A stretch of 64,000 nucleotides of DNA, taken from NCBI RefSeq assembly GCF_001611795.1, contig NZ_CP015098.1, forward strand, positions 2,108,001 through 2,172,000, read 5' to 3'. Below are positions 34,069 through 42,565 of this stretch, one piece after another (position 1 is the stretch's first letter; each line of letters opens with the position of its first letter). The notes beneath the pieces were generated by a model. That model was not told the origin of the DNA. It ran no database searches and saw only the letters and a list, made by a program, of their open reading frames with translations. This DNA is from Streptomyces qaidamensis. GTDB taxonomy: Bacteria > Actinomycetota > Actinomycetes > Streptomycetales > Streptomycetaceae. A program made the position numbers and the translations under genes.

Positions 34069-35303
34069 TCACGGTGGTCGGCACGGGGACGGGGGCGGCG
34101 CCTTCCGACGACGTCCTCGCCGGTGCCGGGCTGGTCGTGGGCGGGCGGCGGCACCTCGACGCCGCAGGGTTGCCCGGGACGGCGGAGCGGGTCGTGCTCG
34201 GGCCTCTCGCGCCGGCTCTGGACACCATCGGCGAGTACGTCGCGAAGGACCGTCCCGTCCTGGTGCTGGCCTCCGGGGACCCCGGGTTCTTCGGGATCGT
34301 GCGGGTGCTGGCCGAGCGGTTCGGGCCGGAGCGGCTGGATGTGCGGCCCGGCGTGTCGTCGGTCGCCGCCGCGTTCGCGCGGATCGGGCTGCCGTGGGAC
34401 GACGCCGTGGTGGTGAGCGCCCACGGGCGGGAGCTGCGGACAGCCGTCAACGTGTGCCGGGCGCAGGCGAAGACGGCCGTGCTGACCGGGCCGGGCGCGG
34501 GTCCGGCGGAGCTGGGTGCCGCCTTGCGGGGCGCGGCGCGGGTGCTGGTCGTCGCCTCCGGTCTCGGCTCGGAGGCGGAGCGCGTGGAGCGGGTGACGCC
34601 CGCCGAGGCCGCCGCCCGCGACTGGGGTACGGCGGTGAACGTGGTGCTGTGCCTGGACGAGGCGCGGGCGCTCGGCGCCGTGCGGACGGTCGCGGGGCCG
34701 GGTGAGCGGCCCGCCGGCTGGGCCCTGGAGGAGGCGGAGTTCGCCCACCGGGACTCGATGATCACCAAGTTCGAGGTGCGGGCGCTGGCCCTGGCCAGGC
34801 TGGGGCCGCGCCCCGGCGACCTGGTGTGGGACGTGGGCGCGGGCTCGGGGTCCGTGGCCGTGGAGTGCGCGCGGCTCGGTGCGGCCGTGACCGCCGTGGA
34901 GAAGACCGCGGACGGGGTCGAGCGGGTCCGCGCCAACGCCGCCGCGCACGGAGTGGACGTGCGGGTGGTGCACGGCGTGGCGCCCGACGCGCTGGCGGAT
35001 CTCGCCGAGGCCCCGGACGCCGTGTTCGTCGGGGGCGGCGGGCGCGAACTGCCCGCCGTGGTCGCCGCGTGCGCGCGGCGCGCCCGGCGCACGGTGGTCG
35101 TCGCCATGGCGGCGCTCGACCGGGTGCCGGCGGCGCGCGAGGCCCTGACGAGCGCCGGTTTCACCTGTGACGGCGTGCTGCTGCAGTCGTCGCGGCTCGC
35201 GCCGCTGCCCGGGGACGTGACCCGGCTCGCGGCGACCAACCCCGTTTTCCTGCTGTGGGGCGTCCGGCCCCCGGCAGCTGTCGAAGAAGGAGTCGCTCAG
35301 TGA
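34065..35303 (+). CDS. cobL: Precorrin-6Y C5,15-methyltransferase (decarboxylating) CobL, CbiE-CbiT fusion
   Basis: A 412-residue two-domain enzyme. The N-terminal CbiE part (residues 1-205) has the methylase-fold motifs VLVLASGDPGFFGIVRVLAERFG and LDVRPGVSSVAAAFARIGLPWDDAVVVSAHGRE. The C-terminal CbiT part is a Rossmann methyltransferase starting MITKFEVRALALARLGPRPGDLVWDVGAGSGSVAVECARLG. Together they methylate C5 and C15 and remove the acetate carboxyl at C12. GTG 34065 overlaps cobM by 4 nt. Confidence 0.94.
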   Translation: MITVVGTGTGAAPSDDVLAGAGLVVGGRRHLDAAGLPGTAERVVLGPLAPALDTIGEYVAKDRPVLVLASGDPGFFGIVRVLAERFGPERLDVRPGVSSVAAAFARIGLPWDDAVVVSAHGRELRTAVNVCRAQAKTAVLTGPGAGPAELGAALRGAARVLVVASGLGSEAERVERVTPAEAAARDWGTAVNVVLCLDEARALGAVRTVAGPGERPAGWALEEAEFAHRDSMITKFEVRALALARLGPRPGDLVWDVGAGSGSVAVECARLGAAVTAVEKTADGVERVRANAAAHGVDVRVVHGVAPDALADLAEAPDAVFVGGGGRELPAVVAACARRARRTVVVAMAALDRVPAAREALTSAGFTCDGVLLQSSRLAPLPGDVTRLAATNPVFLLWGVRPPAAVEEGVAQ

Positions 35304-36991
35304 TCGGCCTCATTTCCGCCACCGCGGCGGGAGCGGCTGCGCGGGACCGGCTGGCCGCGGCGTGGCCGGACCGCACCCGGGTGTACGAGGGTCCCGTCGG
35401 GGACGCCGTACGGGCCGCGTTCGCGCAGTGCGAGCAGCTCGTGTGCTTCCTGGCGACGGGGGCGGTGGTGCGGCTGGTGGCACCGCTGCTGTCCGGCAAG
35501 ACGGAGGACCCGGGCGTGGTGTGCGTCGACGAGGGCGGGCGGTTCGCCGTGTCCCTGCTGGGCGGGCACGCGGGCGGTGCCAACGAACTGGCCCGCGAGG
35601 TGGGTGACCTGCTGGGTGCCGAGCCGGTCGTGACCACGGCCACGGACGCCGTGGACCTGCCGGGCCTGGACACCCTCGGCCTGCCCGTGGAGGGCGATGT
35701 CGCCGGGGTGTCGCGGGCGCTGCTGGACGGCGAGGCGGTGGCGCTGCGGGCCGAGGTGGCCTGGCCGCTGCCGCCGCTGCCGGTGACGGACCAGGGGTCG
35801 TACACGATCCGGCTGACCGACCGGCTCGTGGAGGCGGCCGAGCGCGAGGTGGTGCTGCGTCCGCCGACGCTGGTCGTCGGGGTCGGGGCCTCCAAGGGCG
35901 CCCCCGTCGAGGAGGTCCTCGGACTGGTGGAGGGCGCCCTGCGGGAGGCCGGGCTGTCCGTGGCGTCCGTCGCTCAGCTGGCCACCGTCGACGCCAAGGC
36001 CGAGGAGCCCGGCATCGTCGAGACCGCGCGGCGGCTCGGGGTGCCCCTGGTGACGCACTCCGCCGGAGAGCTGGCCGGGGTCGACGTGCCCAACCCGTCC
36101 GACGCGCCGCTCGCCGCCGTCGGGACCCCGTCCGTGGCGGAGGCCGCCGCGCTCGTCGGCGGGGGCGAACTCCTCGTCCCCAAGCGGAAGTCGGCCGCGA
36201 GCCCGGCCATGGCGACCTGTGCCGTCGTACGGCGGCCCGGGCGCGGGCGGCTCGCGGTGGTCGGGCTCGGGCCGGGCGCGCGGGACCTGCTGACGCCGCG
36301 TGCGCAGGCCGAACTGCGGCGGGCTTCCGTGCTCGTCGGGCTCGACCAGTACGTCGAGCAGATCCGCGATCTGCTGCGGCCCGGCACCAGGATCCTGGAG
36401 TCGGGGCTCGGGGCCGAGGAGGAGCGGGCGCGCACGGCAGTCGAGGAGGCTCGCAAGGGCCAGGCCGTCGCGCTGATCGGCAGCGGGGACGCGGGCGTCT
36501 ACGCCATGGCCTCCCCCGCGCTGGCCGAGGCCTCCGACGACATCGACGTGGCCGGAGTGCCCGGGGTGACGGCGGCGCTCGCGGCCGGTGCGATCCTGGG
36601 CGCCCCGCTGGGCCACGACCACGTGTCGATCAGCCTGTCCGACCTGCACACGCCGTGGGAGGTCATCGAGCGGCGGGTGCGGGCGGCGGCCGAGGCGGAC
36701 ATCGTGGTCACCTTCTACAACCCGCGCTCACGCGGCCGCGACTGGCAGCTCCCCAAGGCTCTGGGCATCCTCGCCGAGCACCGGACACCGCAGACGCCGG
36801 TCGGGGTGGTGCGCAACGCCTCCCGTCCGGACGAGTCCAGCCGGCTCACCACCCTGGGCGCGCTCGACCCGGCGACGGTCGACATGATGACGGTCGTGAC
36901 CGTGGGCAACACGGCGACCAGGGACATCGCGGGGCGCATGGTGACCCCGCGCGGCTACCGCTGGCAGGCGGCGCAGGAGGGCTCCGAGTGA
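35300..36991 (+). CDS. cobJ: CbiG (cobalt-precorrin-5A hydrolase-like) fused to precorrin-3B C17-methyltransferase CobJ/CbiH
   Basis: A 563-residue fusion. Residues 1-310 read as CbiG: IGLISATAAGAAARDRLAA, VCFLATGAVVRLVAPLLSGKTEDPGVVCVDEGGRFAVSLLGGHAGGANELA and PTLVVGVGASKGAPVEEVLGLVEGAL. Residues 318-563 are CobJ: RLAVVGLGPGARDLLTPRAQAELRRASVLVGLDQYVEQI, ALIGSGDAGVYAMASPALAEA, VPGVTAALAAGAILGAPLGHDHVSISLSDLHTPWEVI and VTFYNPRSRGRDWQLPKAL. CobJ methylates C17 and contracts the ring; CbiG opens the lactone of the anaerobic route. No CobG is visible in the window. AAGGAG precedes the GTG start by 9 nt, and the start overlaps cobL. Confidence 0.92.
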   Translation: MIGLISATAAGAAARDRLAAAWPDRTRVYEGPVGDAVRAAFAQCEQLVCFLATGAVVRLVAPLLSGKTEDPGVVCVDEGGRFAVSLLGGHAGGANELAREVGDLLGAEPVVTTATDAVDLPGLDTLGLPVEGDVAGVSRALLDGEAVALRAEVAWPLPPLPVTDQGSYTIRLTDRLVEAAEREVVLRPPTLVVGVGASKGAPVEEVLGLVEGALREAGLSVASVAQLATVDAKAEEPGIVETARRLGVPLVTHSAGELAGVDVPNPSDAPLAAVGTPSVAEAAALVGGGELLVPKRKSAASPAMATCAVVRRPGRGRLAVVGLGPGARDLLTPRAQAELRRASVLVGLDQYVEQIRDLLRPGTRILESGLGAEEERARTAVEEARKGQAVALIGSGDAGVYAMASPALAEASDDIDVAGVPGVTAALAAGAILGAPLGHDHVSISLSDLHTPWEVIERRVRAAAEADIVVTFYNPRSRGRDWQLPKALGILAEHRTPQTPVGVVRNASRPDESSRLTTLGALDPATVDMMTVVTVGNTATRDIAGRMVTPRGYRWQAAQEGSE

Positions 36992-37575
36992 ACCGTGTCG
37001 TCCATCCCATCGAGGTGGAGTCCTACCGACGGCTGCGCGCCCGGCTGGACACCTCGCACTTCCCGCCGCTGACCCGGGCGGTCGTGGAGCGGGTCATCCA
37101 CTCCGCCGCCGACCTCGACTACGCCTCCGACCTCGTCATGGACGAGGCCGACCTGGAGAAGGCGCACGCGGCGCTGCACACCGGGGCGCCCGTGGTCGTG
37201 GACGTGGCGATGGTCGGCGCCGGCATCACGCGGCGCGAGACCGTCTGCCGCCTCGGGGACGCTCAGGCCGGTCCCGGGCTGACCCGGTCCGCGCACGCCA
37301 TCCGGCTCGCCCACGAGCAGGTCGGCCCCGGGGCCCTCTGGGTGATCGGCAACGCGCCGACCGCGCTGGAGGAGCTGCTGACGCTCGACGCCGACCCCGC
37401 GCTCGTCATCGGGCTGCCCGTCGGGTTCGTCGGAGCCGTCGAATCGAAGGCCGCGCTGCGCGAGAGCGGCCTGCCCGCCGTGAGCAACGTGTCCGAGAAG
37501 GGCGGGTCGGCGGTCGCCGCCGCCGCGCTCAACGCCCTGCTGTACCACCCCACTTCCGCCGAGGAGAAACTGTGA
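36988..37575 (+). CDS. cobH: Precorrin-8X methylmutase CobH/CbiC
   Basis: A 195-residue enzyme that moves a methyl group from C11 to C12 to form hydrogenobyrinate (or cobyrinate). Family marks: HPIEVESYRRLRARLD near the N-terminus, the catalytic H38 in RVIHSAADLDYA, VVVDVAMVGAGITRR, LWVIGNAPTALEELL and VGFVGAVESKAALRESGLPAVSNVSEKGGSAVAAAALNAL. The length is slightly below the usual 205-215 because the N-terminus is short. Overlaps both neighbours by 4 nt. Confidence 0.94.
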   Translation: MNRVVHPIEVESYRRLRARLDTSHFPPLTRAVVERVIHSAADLDYASDLVMDEADLEKAHAALHTGAPVVVDVAMVGAGITRRETVCRLGDAQAGPGLTRSAHAIRLAHEQVGPGALWVIGNAPTALEELLTLDADPALVIGLPVGFVGAVESKAALRESGLPAVSNVSEKGGSAVAAAALNALLYHPTSAEEKL

Positions 37576-38495
37576 CCACCCCGCCCGCCCTGCTCATCGC
37601 CGGCCACGGCACCCGGGACGACGCCGGAGCCGAGGCGTTCCGCGACTTCGTACGGCAGCTGGGGGCCCGGCACCCCGAACTGCCCGTCGCGGGCGGCTTC
37701 ATCGAGCTGTCCCCGCCGCCGCTGGGCGAGGCCGTCACCGAACTGGTCGAGCAGGGCGTGCGACGCTTCGCGGCAGTCCCGCTGATGCTGGTGTCCGCCG
37801 GGCACGCCAAGGGCGACATCCCGGCGGCCCTGGCCCGCGAGAAGGAGCGGCATCCGGGCATCTCCTACACCTATGGGCGTCCGCTCGGCCCGCACCCGGC
37901 GCTGCTGAACGTGCTGGAGCGGCGGCTGGACGAGGCCCTGGGGTCCGCGGGCCGCACGCCCGGGGACCGTTCCGACGTGACGGTGCTGCTGGTGGGGCGC
38001 GGCTCCACGGACCCGGACGCCAACGCCGAGGTGCACAAGGCGGCCCGGCTGCTGTGGGAGGGGCGCGGGTACGCGGGTGTCGAGACGGCGTTCGTGTCAC
38101 TGGCGGCGCCGGACGTGCCGAGCGGGCTCGACCGCTGCGTGCGGCTGGGCGCGCGCCGGATCGTCGTCCTGCCCTACTTCCTGTTCACGGGCATCCTGCC
38201 GGACCGGGTGCGGCACCAGACGGAGGGCTGGGCGGCCGCCCACCCGGAGGCCGAGGTGCTGTCGGCCGACGTCATCGGGCCGGAGCCGGAGCTGCTGGAC
38301 CTGGTGTGGGAGCGGTACGAGGAGGCCGTCAAGGGCGATCTGCGGATGAACTGCGACTCGTGCGTGTACCGCATCGCGCTGCCGGGCTTCGAGGACAAGG
38401 TGGGCATGCCGCAGCAGCCGCACTTCCACCCGGACGACGACGACCACCACGGGCACGGGCACCACCACCACGGCGCTCACTCGCATGCGCACTGA
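37572..38495 (+). CDS. Sirohydrochlorin chelatase-like protein (CbiX type) with His-rich tail
   Basis: A 307-residue class II chelatase with two homologous halves. The N-half keeps the metal-ligand histidines H12 (LLIAGHGTRD) and H78 (VSAGHAKGDIP). The C-half reads VLLVGRGSTDPDANAEV, so its His is replaced by Arg, as expected of a long CbiX with a single active half. A cysteine pair lies in MNCDSCVYR near residue 258, and the protein ends in an Asp/His-rich tail with eleven His in about 24 residues, which may store or deliver metal. Its presence with CobN gives the operon two cobalt-insertion candidates. GTG 37572 overlaps cobH; the end overlaps cobC by 11 nt. Confidence 0.88.
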   Translation: MTTPPALLIAGHGTRDDAGAEAFRDFVRQLGARHPELPVAGGFIELSPPPLGEAVTELVEQGVRRFAAVPLMLVSAGHAKGDIPAALAREKERHPGISYTYGRPLGPHPALLNVLERRLDEALGSAGRTPGDRSDVTVLLVGRGSTDPDANAEVHKAARLLWEGRGYAGVETAFVSLAAPDVPSGLDRCVRLGARRIVVLPYFLFTGILPDRVRHQTEGWAAAHPEAEVLSADVIGPEPELLDLVWERYEEAVKGDLRMNCDSCVYRIALPGFEDKVGMPQQPHFHPDDDDHHGHGHHHHGAHSHAH

Positions 38496-39540
38496 GAGCG
38501 GGCACGATCTGCGTCACCACGGGGACGCGGAGGTCCGTGACGACGGCCGGGCGCTCGTCGACCTGGCCGTGAACGTCCGCGCGGACACGCCGCCCGTCTG
38601 GCTGCGGGAGCACATCGCCGCGTCCCTCGGCGGGCTCGCGGCCTACCCCGACGGGCGTGCCGCGCGGGCGGCGGTGGCCGCGCGGCACGGACTGCCGGTG
38701 GAGCGGGTGCTGCTGACGGCGGGTGCGGCGGAGGCGTTCGTGCTGCTGGCGCGGGCGCTGAAGGTGCGGCGGCCGGTCGTCGTCCACCCTCAGTTCACGG
38801 AGCCGGAGGCGGCGCTGCTGGATGCCGGACACGCCGTCGGCCGGGTGCTGCTGCGGGAGGAGGACGGTTTCCGCCTGGACCCGGCGGCCGTCCCCGAGGA
38901 CGCGGACCTGGTGGTCATCGGCAACCCGACGAACCCGACGTCGGTGCTGCACCCGGCGGACGCGATCGCCTCACTCGCCCGGCCCGGGCGGGTGCTGGTG
39001 GTGGACGAGGCGTTCATGGACGCGGTGCCGGGCGAGAGCGAGGCCCTGGCCGGCCGCGTCGATGTGCCCGGCCTGGTGGTGCTGCGCAGCCTGACCAAGA
39101 CGTGGGGGCTGGCCGGGCTGCGGATCGGGTACGTGCTGGCGGCGCCCGAGACCGTCGAGGACCTTCAGCGGGCGCAGCCGCTGTGGCCGGTGTCGACCCC
39201 GGCACTGGCCGCGGCCGAGGCGTGCGTGGGGCCACGGGCGCTGGCGGAGGCGGCGCACGCGGCGCACCGCATCGCGGCGGACCGCGCGCACCTGCTGGCG
39301 GGCCTCGCCCGCTTCGCCCCGGCCGGGCTGCGGGTGGCCGGGCCCGCGCGGGGCCCGTTCGTCCTGGTCCGCGTGGAGCGGGCCTCCGCGGTCCGCCGGC
39401 ACCTGCGCGACCTCGGCTACGCCGTGCGGCGCGGCGACACGTTCCCCGGCCTGGACGAGGAGTGGCTCCGACTGGCGGTACGGGACCGCGGGACGACCGA
39501 CGGTTTCCTGCGGGCGCTGGAGTCGGCGCTGCAGCGCTGA
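38485..39540 (+). CDS. cobC: CobC-type PLP-dependent aminotransferase/L-threonine-phosphate decarboxylase-like
   Basis: A 351-residue fold-type I PLP enzyme. The PLP lysine lies in LRSLTKTWGLAGLRIGYVLAAPE, with VVIGNPTNPTSVLHPADAI and VLVVDEAFMDAVPGE upstream. In cobalamin synthesis CobC/CobD-like enzymes make aminopropanol phosphate from threonine phosphate for the lower-loop linker; this fits with the first gene, cobD, which uses it. Some actinobacterial relatives are annotated as histidinol-phosphate aminotransferases, so the substrate is inferred from operon position. The ATG overlaps the upstream gene by 11 nt. Its final codons form the first unit of the 73-bp tandem array. Confidence 0.85.
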   Translation: MRTESGHDLRHHGDAEVRDDGRALVDLAVNVRADTPPVWLREHIAASLGGLAAYPDGRAARAAVAARHGLPVERVLLTAGAAEAFVLLARALKVRRPVVVHPQFTEPEAALLDAGHAVGRVLLREEDGFRLDPAAVPEDADLVVIGNPTNPTSVLHPADAIASLARPGRVLVVDEAFMDAVPGESEALAGRVDVPGLVVLRSLTKTWGLAGLRIGYVLAAPETVEDLQRAQPLWPVSTPALAAAEACVGPRALAEAAHAAHRIAADRAHLLAGLARFAPAGLRVAGPARGPFVLVRVERASAVRRHLRDLGYAVRRGDTFPGLDEEWLRLAVRDRGTTDGFLRALESALQR

Positions 39541-39869
39541 GACCCGGGGTCCGTCTGGGCACCGGAACAGGCCTGACGGCACTGGGAGCCGGGTGTCGGC
39601 GCTGCAGCATTGAGACCCAGGACCCATCTGGGCACCAGAACAAGCCTGACGGCACTGGAAGCCGGGTGTCGGCACTGCAGCATTGAGACCCAGGACCCAT
39701 CTGGGCACCAGAACAAGCCTGACGGCACTGGAAGCCGGGTGTCGGCACTGCAGCATTGAGCCCCAGGACCCATCTGGGCACCAGAACAAGCCTGACGGCA
39801 CTGGAAGCCGGGTGTCAGCGCTGCAGCATTGAGACCCGGGGTCCGTCTGGGCACCAGAACAGGCCTGAC
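39529..39869 (+). repeat. 73-bp tandem repeat array starting inside the cobC stop region
   Basis: CTGCAG marks the start of each unit at 39529, 39602, 39675, 39748 and 39821, an exact 73-bp period. Four full units and a partial fifth are present. The first copy holds the last codons and TGA of cobC; units two to four are nearly identical, while the first and last carry shared variants (CCCGGGGTCCGT in place of CCCAGGACCCAT). Units contain TGAG after CTGCAGC at the stop position. The array lies in the 737-bp gap between cobC and the convergent surface-protein gene. Confidence 0.95.
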
Positions 39870-39885
39870 CGGGGACCAGGGTTTC

Positions 39886-40200
39886 GCGCGGGCGCCCGGG
39901 CCAGGAGCACCGAGGCTTGGCGCCCCGCCGGTACTTGGGGCCAGGAGCGCAGAGGCCTGGGGCCCGAGCGGGCGCTGGGCCCTGCCCAGGAGCACCGCAG
40001 CCCCGGCGCGACTTGATCGGACCAGGAGCGCTGAGACCCGCGGCCGGGACCTGAACCGGCCGAAGCGCCGCGACCCCGAATCCTGCGCGCGCAGCAAGCC
40101 CCACAGCACCGCCAACCGGGGCGGTCCCAAGCGGGCCCTGAACCTGGCCCCGGAACACCGAGGCCCCGGGCCCGCCGGAACCCGACCAGGCCGAGGTACT
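39886..40200 (+). repeat. Degenerate repeat tract between cobC and the surface-protein gene
   Basis: CCAGGAGC recurs at 39901, 39941, 39986 and 40022 (spacing 40, 45 and 36 bp), followed by weaker GGAACACCGAGGCCC and CCGAATCCTGCG copies near 40075 and 40200. The tract looks like an older decayed tandem array next to the clean 73-bp one. No gene with convincing codon use is seen here. Confidence 0.6.
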
Positions 40201-40277
40201 GAGGCCCCGAATCCTGCGGGCCCCGGCGCATCCGGGACCCGAACCCCTCCAGCCCCCGCCTGTGCCCCCTCCGGGGA

Positions 40278-41189
40278 TCAGCCCCTGCGGCGGGCCAGGG
40301 CCACCGCTCCCCCGCCCGCTGCGAGCAGGACGACGGCGGCGCCCACGACGTACGGCGTGGTCGAGCTGCCGCCCGTCTCGGCCAGGCCGGACTCCGCGGC
40401 TGCTCCTTGGGGTCTGACGTCGGCGGGCGGGGCGGACGGCTCGGCCGGGGGGTGTGCCGCGACCTCGGGCCGGGGGGTCTTGCAGGTCGCCTCGGCCAGG
40501 GTGACGGTGCCGTCGACCTCGGCGACGTTCAGCTTCGCGGGGTTGACGGACACCGTGAGTTCGAGGGCGGTGGCGGCGGCCGTCCGGGCCGTGGTCCGGG
40601 TACTGGAGAGGTCCAGGCGCACCTCGCCCACGCCCGGCACCTTGACGTCCGTCGGGCCGCCGGCGGACAGGGCCACGCGCTTTCCGAGCACGGTCACCGA
40701 GCCGGGCATGCCGGTCGTGGCGAACGGTTTCTGCCCGACCTCGCAGGTGGCCCTGGCCGTGACCTGCTCGACCTCGATCAAGGACAGCAGCGGCAGGCCG
40801 GGGACGTGGAGGCGGGCCTTCACCAGGGTGGTGGCCCCCTCGGCCTTCGTGGCGGTCGCCGTGGCTCTCGCCTCGGCCACCTCCGCACGCAGCACGCTGA
40901 AGGGCCGGCCGCCGTCCACCGCGTCGAGGGTGGCCGTCAGGGTGGTCTTCTCGGCGCTCCGCGGGGCCCGGACGTCGTTGAGGGAGACGGCGAGGGGGAC
41001 GTTCACCGACTTGTTCAGCAGGGAGACGTCCAGGCCGGTGCGCAGGACGACGGCGCTCGCGCGGCCGTGGTCGCCGGTGGCGTGCGCCGGGCTCACGCCG
41101 GTCAGTGCCACGGGCCCGGCGGCGAGGGCCGTGGCGCTCGCGACGGTCGCCAGCCGGCGTGCGGACATGCGGAAGGAAGGGCTGCTCAC
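40278..41189 (-). CDS. Secreted sortase-anchored surface protein with LAETG motif
   Basis: A 303-residue secreted protein. Signal peptide: MSARRLATVASATALAAGPVALT with cleavage after AHA near residue 37. The mature part (38-255) is beta-rich and Thr/Ala/Val-rich (TTLTATLDAVDGG, ARATATATKAEGATTLVKARL) with two conserved cysteines (ARATCEVG, EATCKTPR). The C-terminus is a textbook sorting signal: LAETG at about 269, a hydrophobic segment (YVVGAAVVLLAAGGGAVALA) and RRRG. Sortases of the SrtE type in Streptomyces use LAxTG. Gene order points to SCO1860, listed among sortase substrates in the literature. GTG 41189 follows GGAG; the open frame extends 38 residues further. Confidence 0.86.
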   Translation of the reverse strand: MSSPSFRMSARRLATVASATALAAGPVALTGVSPAHATGDHGRASAVVLRTGLDVSLLNKSVNVPLAVSLNDVRAPRSAEKTTLTATLDAVDGGRPFSVLRAEVAEARATATATKAEGATTLVKARLHVPGLPLLSLIEVEQVTARATCEVGQKPFATTGMPGSVTVLGKRVALSAGGPTDVKVPGVGEVRLDLSSTRTTARTAAATALELTVSVNPAKLNVAEVDGTVTLAEATCKTPRPEVAAHPPAEPSAPPADVRPQGAAAESGLAETGGSSTTPYVVGAAVVLLAAGGGAVALARRRG

Positions 41190-41342
41190 GGTGGGGACTC
41201 CAGGGGAGACAGGCTCGGGACCCGGAAAGAATCGCCGCACCGCGCGTACGGCGTCAGCGATCTGACGTCGCTTCACTCCAACGTGGCGAGACCGGGGATC
41301 CATTCGAATCCCGCGGCACAGGCGTTCCCCGCCGCCACCGGG

Positions 41343-42434
41343 CTACCCGACCACGCGCCCGTTCAGCACCACCCGGCGCGGCGACGCCAGCACCCGTACG
41401 TCGGCCCGCGGGTCCTCGTCGTAGACGACGAGGTCGGCCGGGGCGCCCTCGTCCAGGCCGGGGCGGCCGAGCCAGCGGCGGGCCGCCCAGGTGCCCGCGG
41501 CGAGCGCCTCGACGGGCGGGATGCCGGCGGTGACGAGTTCGCCGACCTCGGCCGCGGCCAGGCCGTGCGCGAGGCCACCGCCGGCGTCGGTGCCGACGAA
41601 GACCGGGATCCCGGCGTCGTAGGCGCCCCGGACGGTGTCGTAGCGGCGTTCGTGGAGCCTGCGCATATGGGCCGACCAGCGGGGGAACTTGCTCTCCCCG
41701 CCGTCCGCGAGCTGCGGGAACGTCGCGATGTTGACCAGGGTCGGGACGATGGCGACGCCGCGTTCGGCGAACAGCGGGACGAGGTCCTCGGTCAGGCCCG
41801 TCGCGTGTTCGATGCAGTCGATGCCCGCCTCGACGAGGTCCTTGAGGGAGTCCTCCGCGAAGCAGTGCGCGGTCACCCGCGCGCCGAGGCGGTGGGCCTC
41901 GGCGATCGCCGCCTCGACGGCCCCGCGGGGCCAGCAGGCCGACAGGTCGCCGAGGTCGCGGTCGATCCAGTCGCCGACCAGCTTGACCCAGCCGTCGCCG
42001 CGCCGGGCCTCCTGGGCGACATAGGCGACCAGGTCCTCCGGCTCGATCTCCCAGGCGTAGTTGCGGATGTAGCGGCGGGTGCGGGCGATGTGCCGCCCTG
42101 CGCGGATGATCTTCGGCAGGTCCTCGCGGTCGTCGATCCAGCGGGGGTCGGAGGGCGAGCCGGCGTCACGGATGAGGAGAGTGCCCGCGTCCCGGTCGGT
42201 CAGGGCCTGCTTCTCCGCGACGTCCTGGGGGACCGGTCCGTGCCGGTCGAGTCCGACGTGGCAGTGCGCGTCGACGAGGCCGGGCAGGGCCCAGCCGACG
42301 ACCGTGCGGACGTCGCGGGCGCCGGCGGGACGGTCGTAGGAGATGCGGCCGTCGACCATCCACAGCTCGTCCCGGACCTCCTCGGGCCCGACGAGCACCC
42401 GCCCCTTCACGTGCAGCACCGTGCGATCGCTCAT
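41343..42434 (-). CDS. Metal-dependent amidohydrolase family protein
   Basis: A 363-residue member of the amidohydrolase superfamily. Metal site: DAHCHVGLD (HxH), a possible bridging Lys in WVKLVGDW, His in TAHCF, His in IEHATGL and Asp in FVGTDAGGGLAHG. The N- and C-terminal beta segments (VLHVKGRVLVGPEEVRD; DLVVYDEDPRADVRVLASPRRVVLNGRVVG) form the usual composite sandwich domain seen in imidazolonepropionase- and prolidase-like members. The substrate is not known. ATG 42434 (MSDRTVLHVKG) is preferred over a start 9 nt upstream. It is divergent from the class V aminotransferase gene (131-bp gap). Confidence 0.88.
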   Translation of the reverse strand: MSDRTVLHVKGRVLVGPEEVRDELWMVDGRISYDRPAGARDVRTVVGWALPGLVDAHCHVGLDRHGPVPQDVAEKQALTDRDAGTLLIRDAGSPSDPRWIDDREDLPKIIRAGRHIARTRRYIRNYAWEIEPEDLVAYVAQEARRGDGWVKLVGDWIDRDLGDLSACWPRGAVEAAIAEAHRLGARVTAHCFAEDSLKDLVEAGIDCIEHATGLTEDLVPLFAERGVAIVPTLVNIATFPQLADGGESKFPRWSAHMRRLHERRYDTVRGAYDAGIPVFVGTDAGGGLAHGLAAAEVGELVTAGIPPVEALAAGTWAARRWLGRPGLDEGAPADLVVYDEDPRADVRVLASPRRVVLNGRVVG

Positions 42435-42565
42435 GCACCGCACCTTAGTGAGCCGGCCGCCCGGCCTCGAAAGGGGCCGGTGTCCGGGGGACGGGCCGCG
42501 CGGGGGCGCGAGGGCCGCCGGTTACCCTCGATGCGATCGAACCTGTGAGTGAAGAGAGCCCCACC

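Noticed and set aside
39529..39869. Possible CRISPR array
   Set aside because: Units are contiguous 73-bp tandem copies with no unique spacers, and no cas gene is near.
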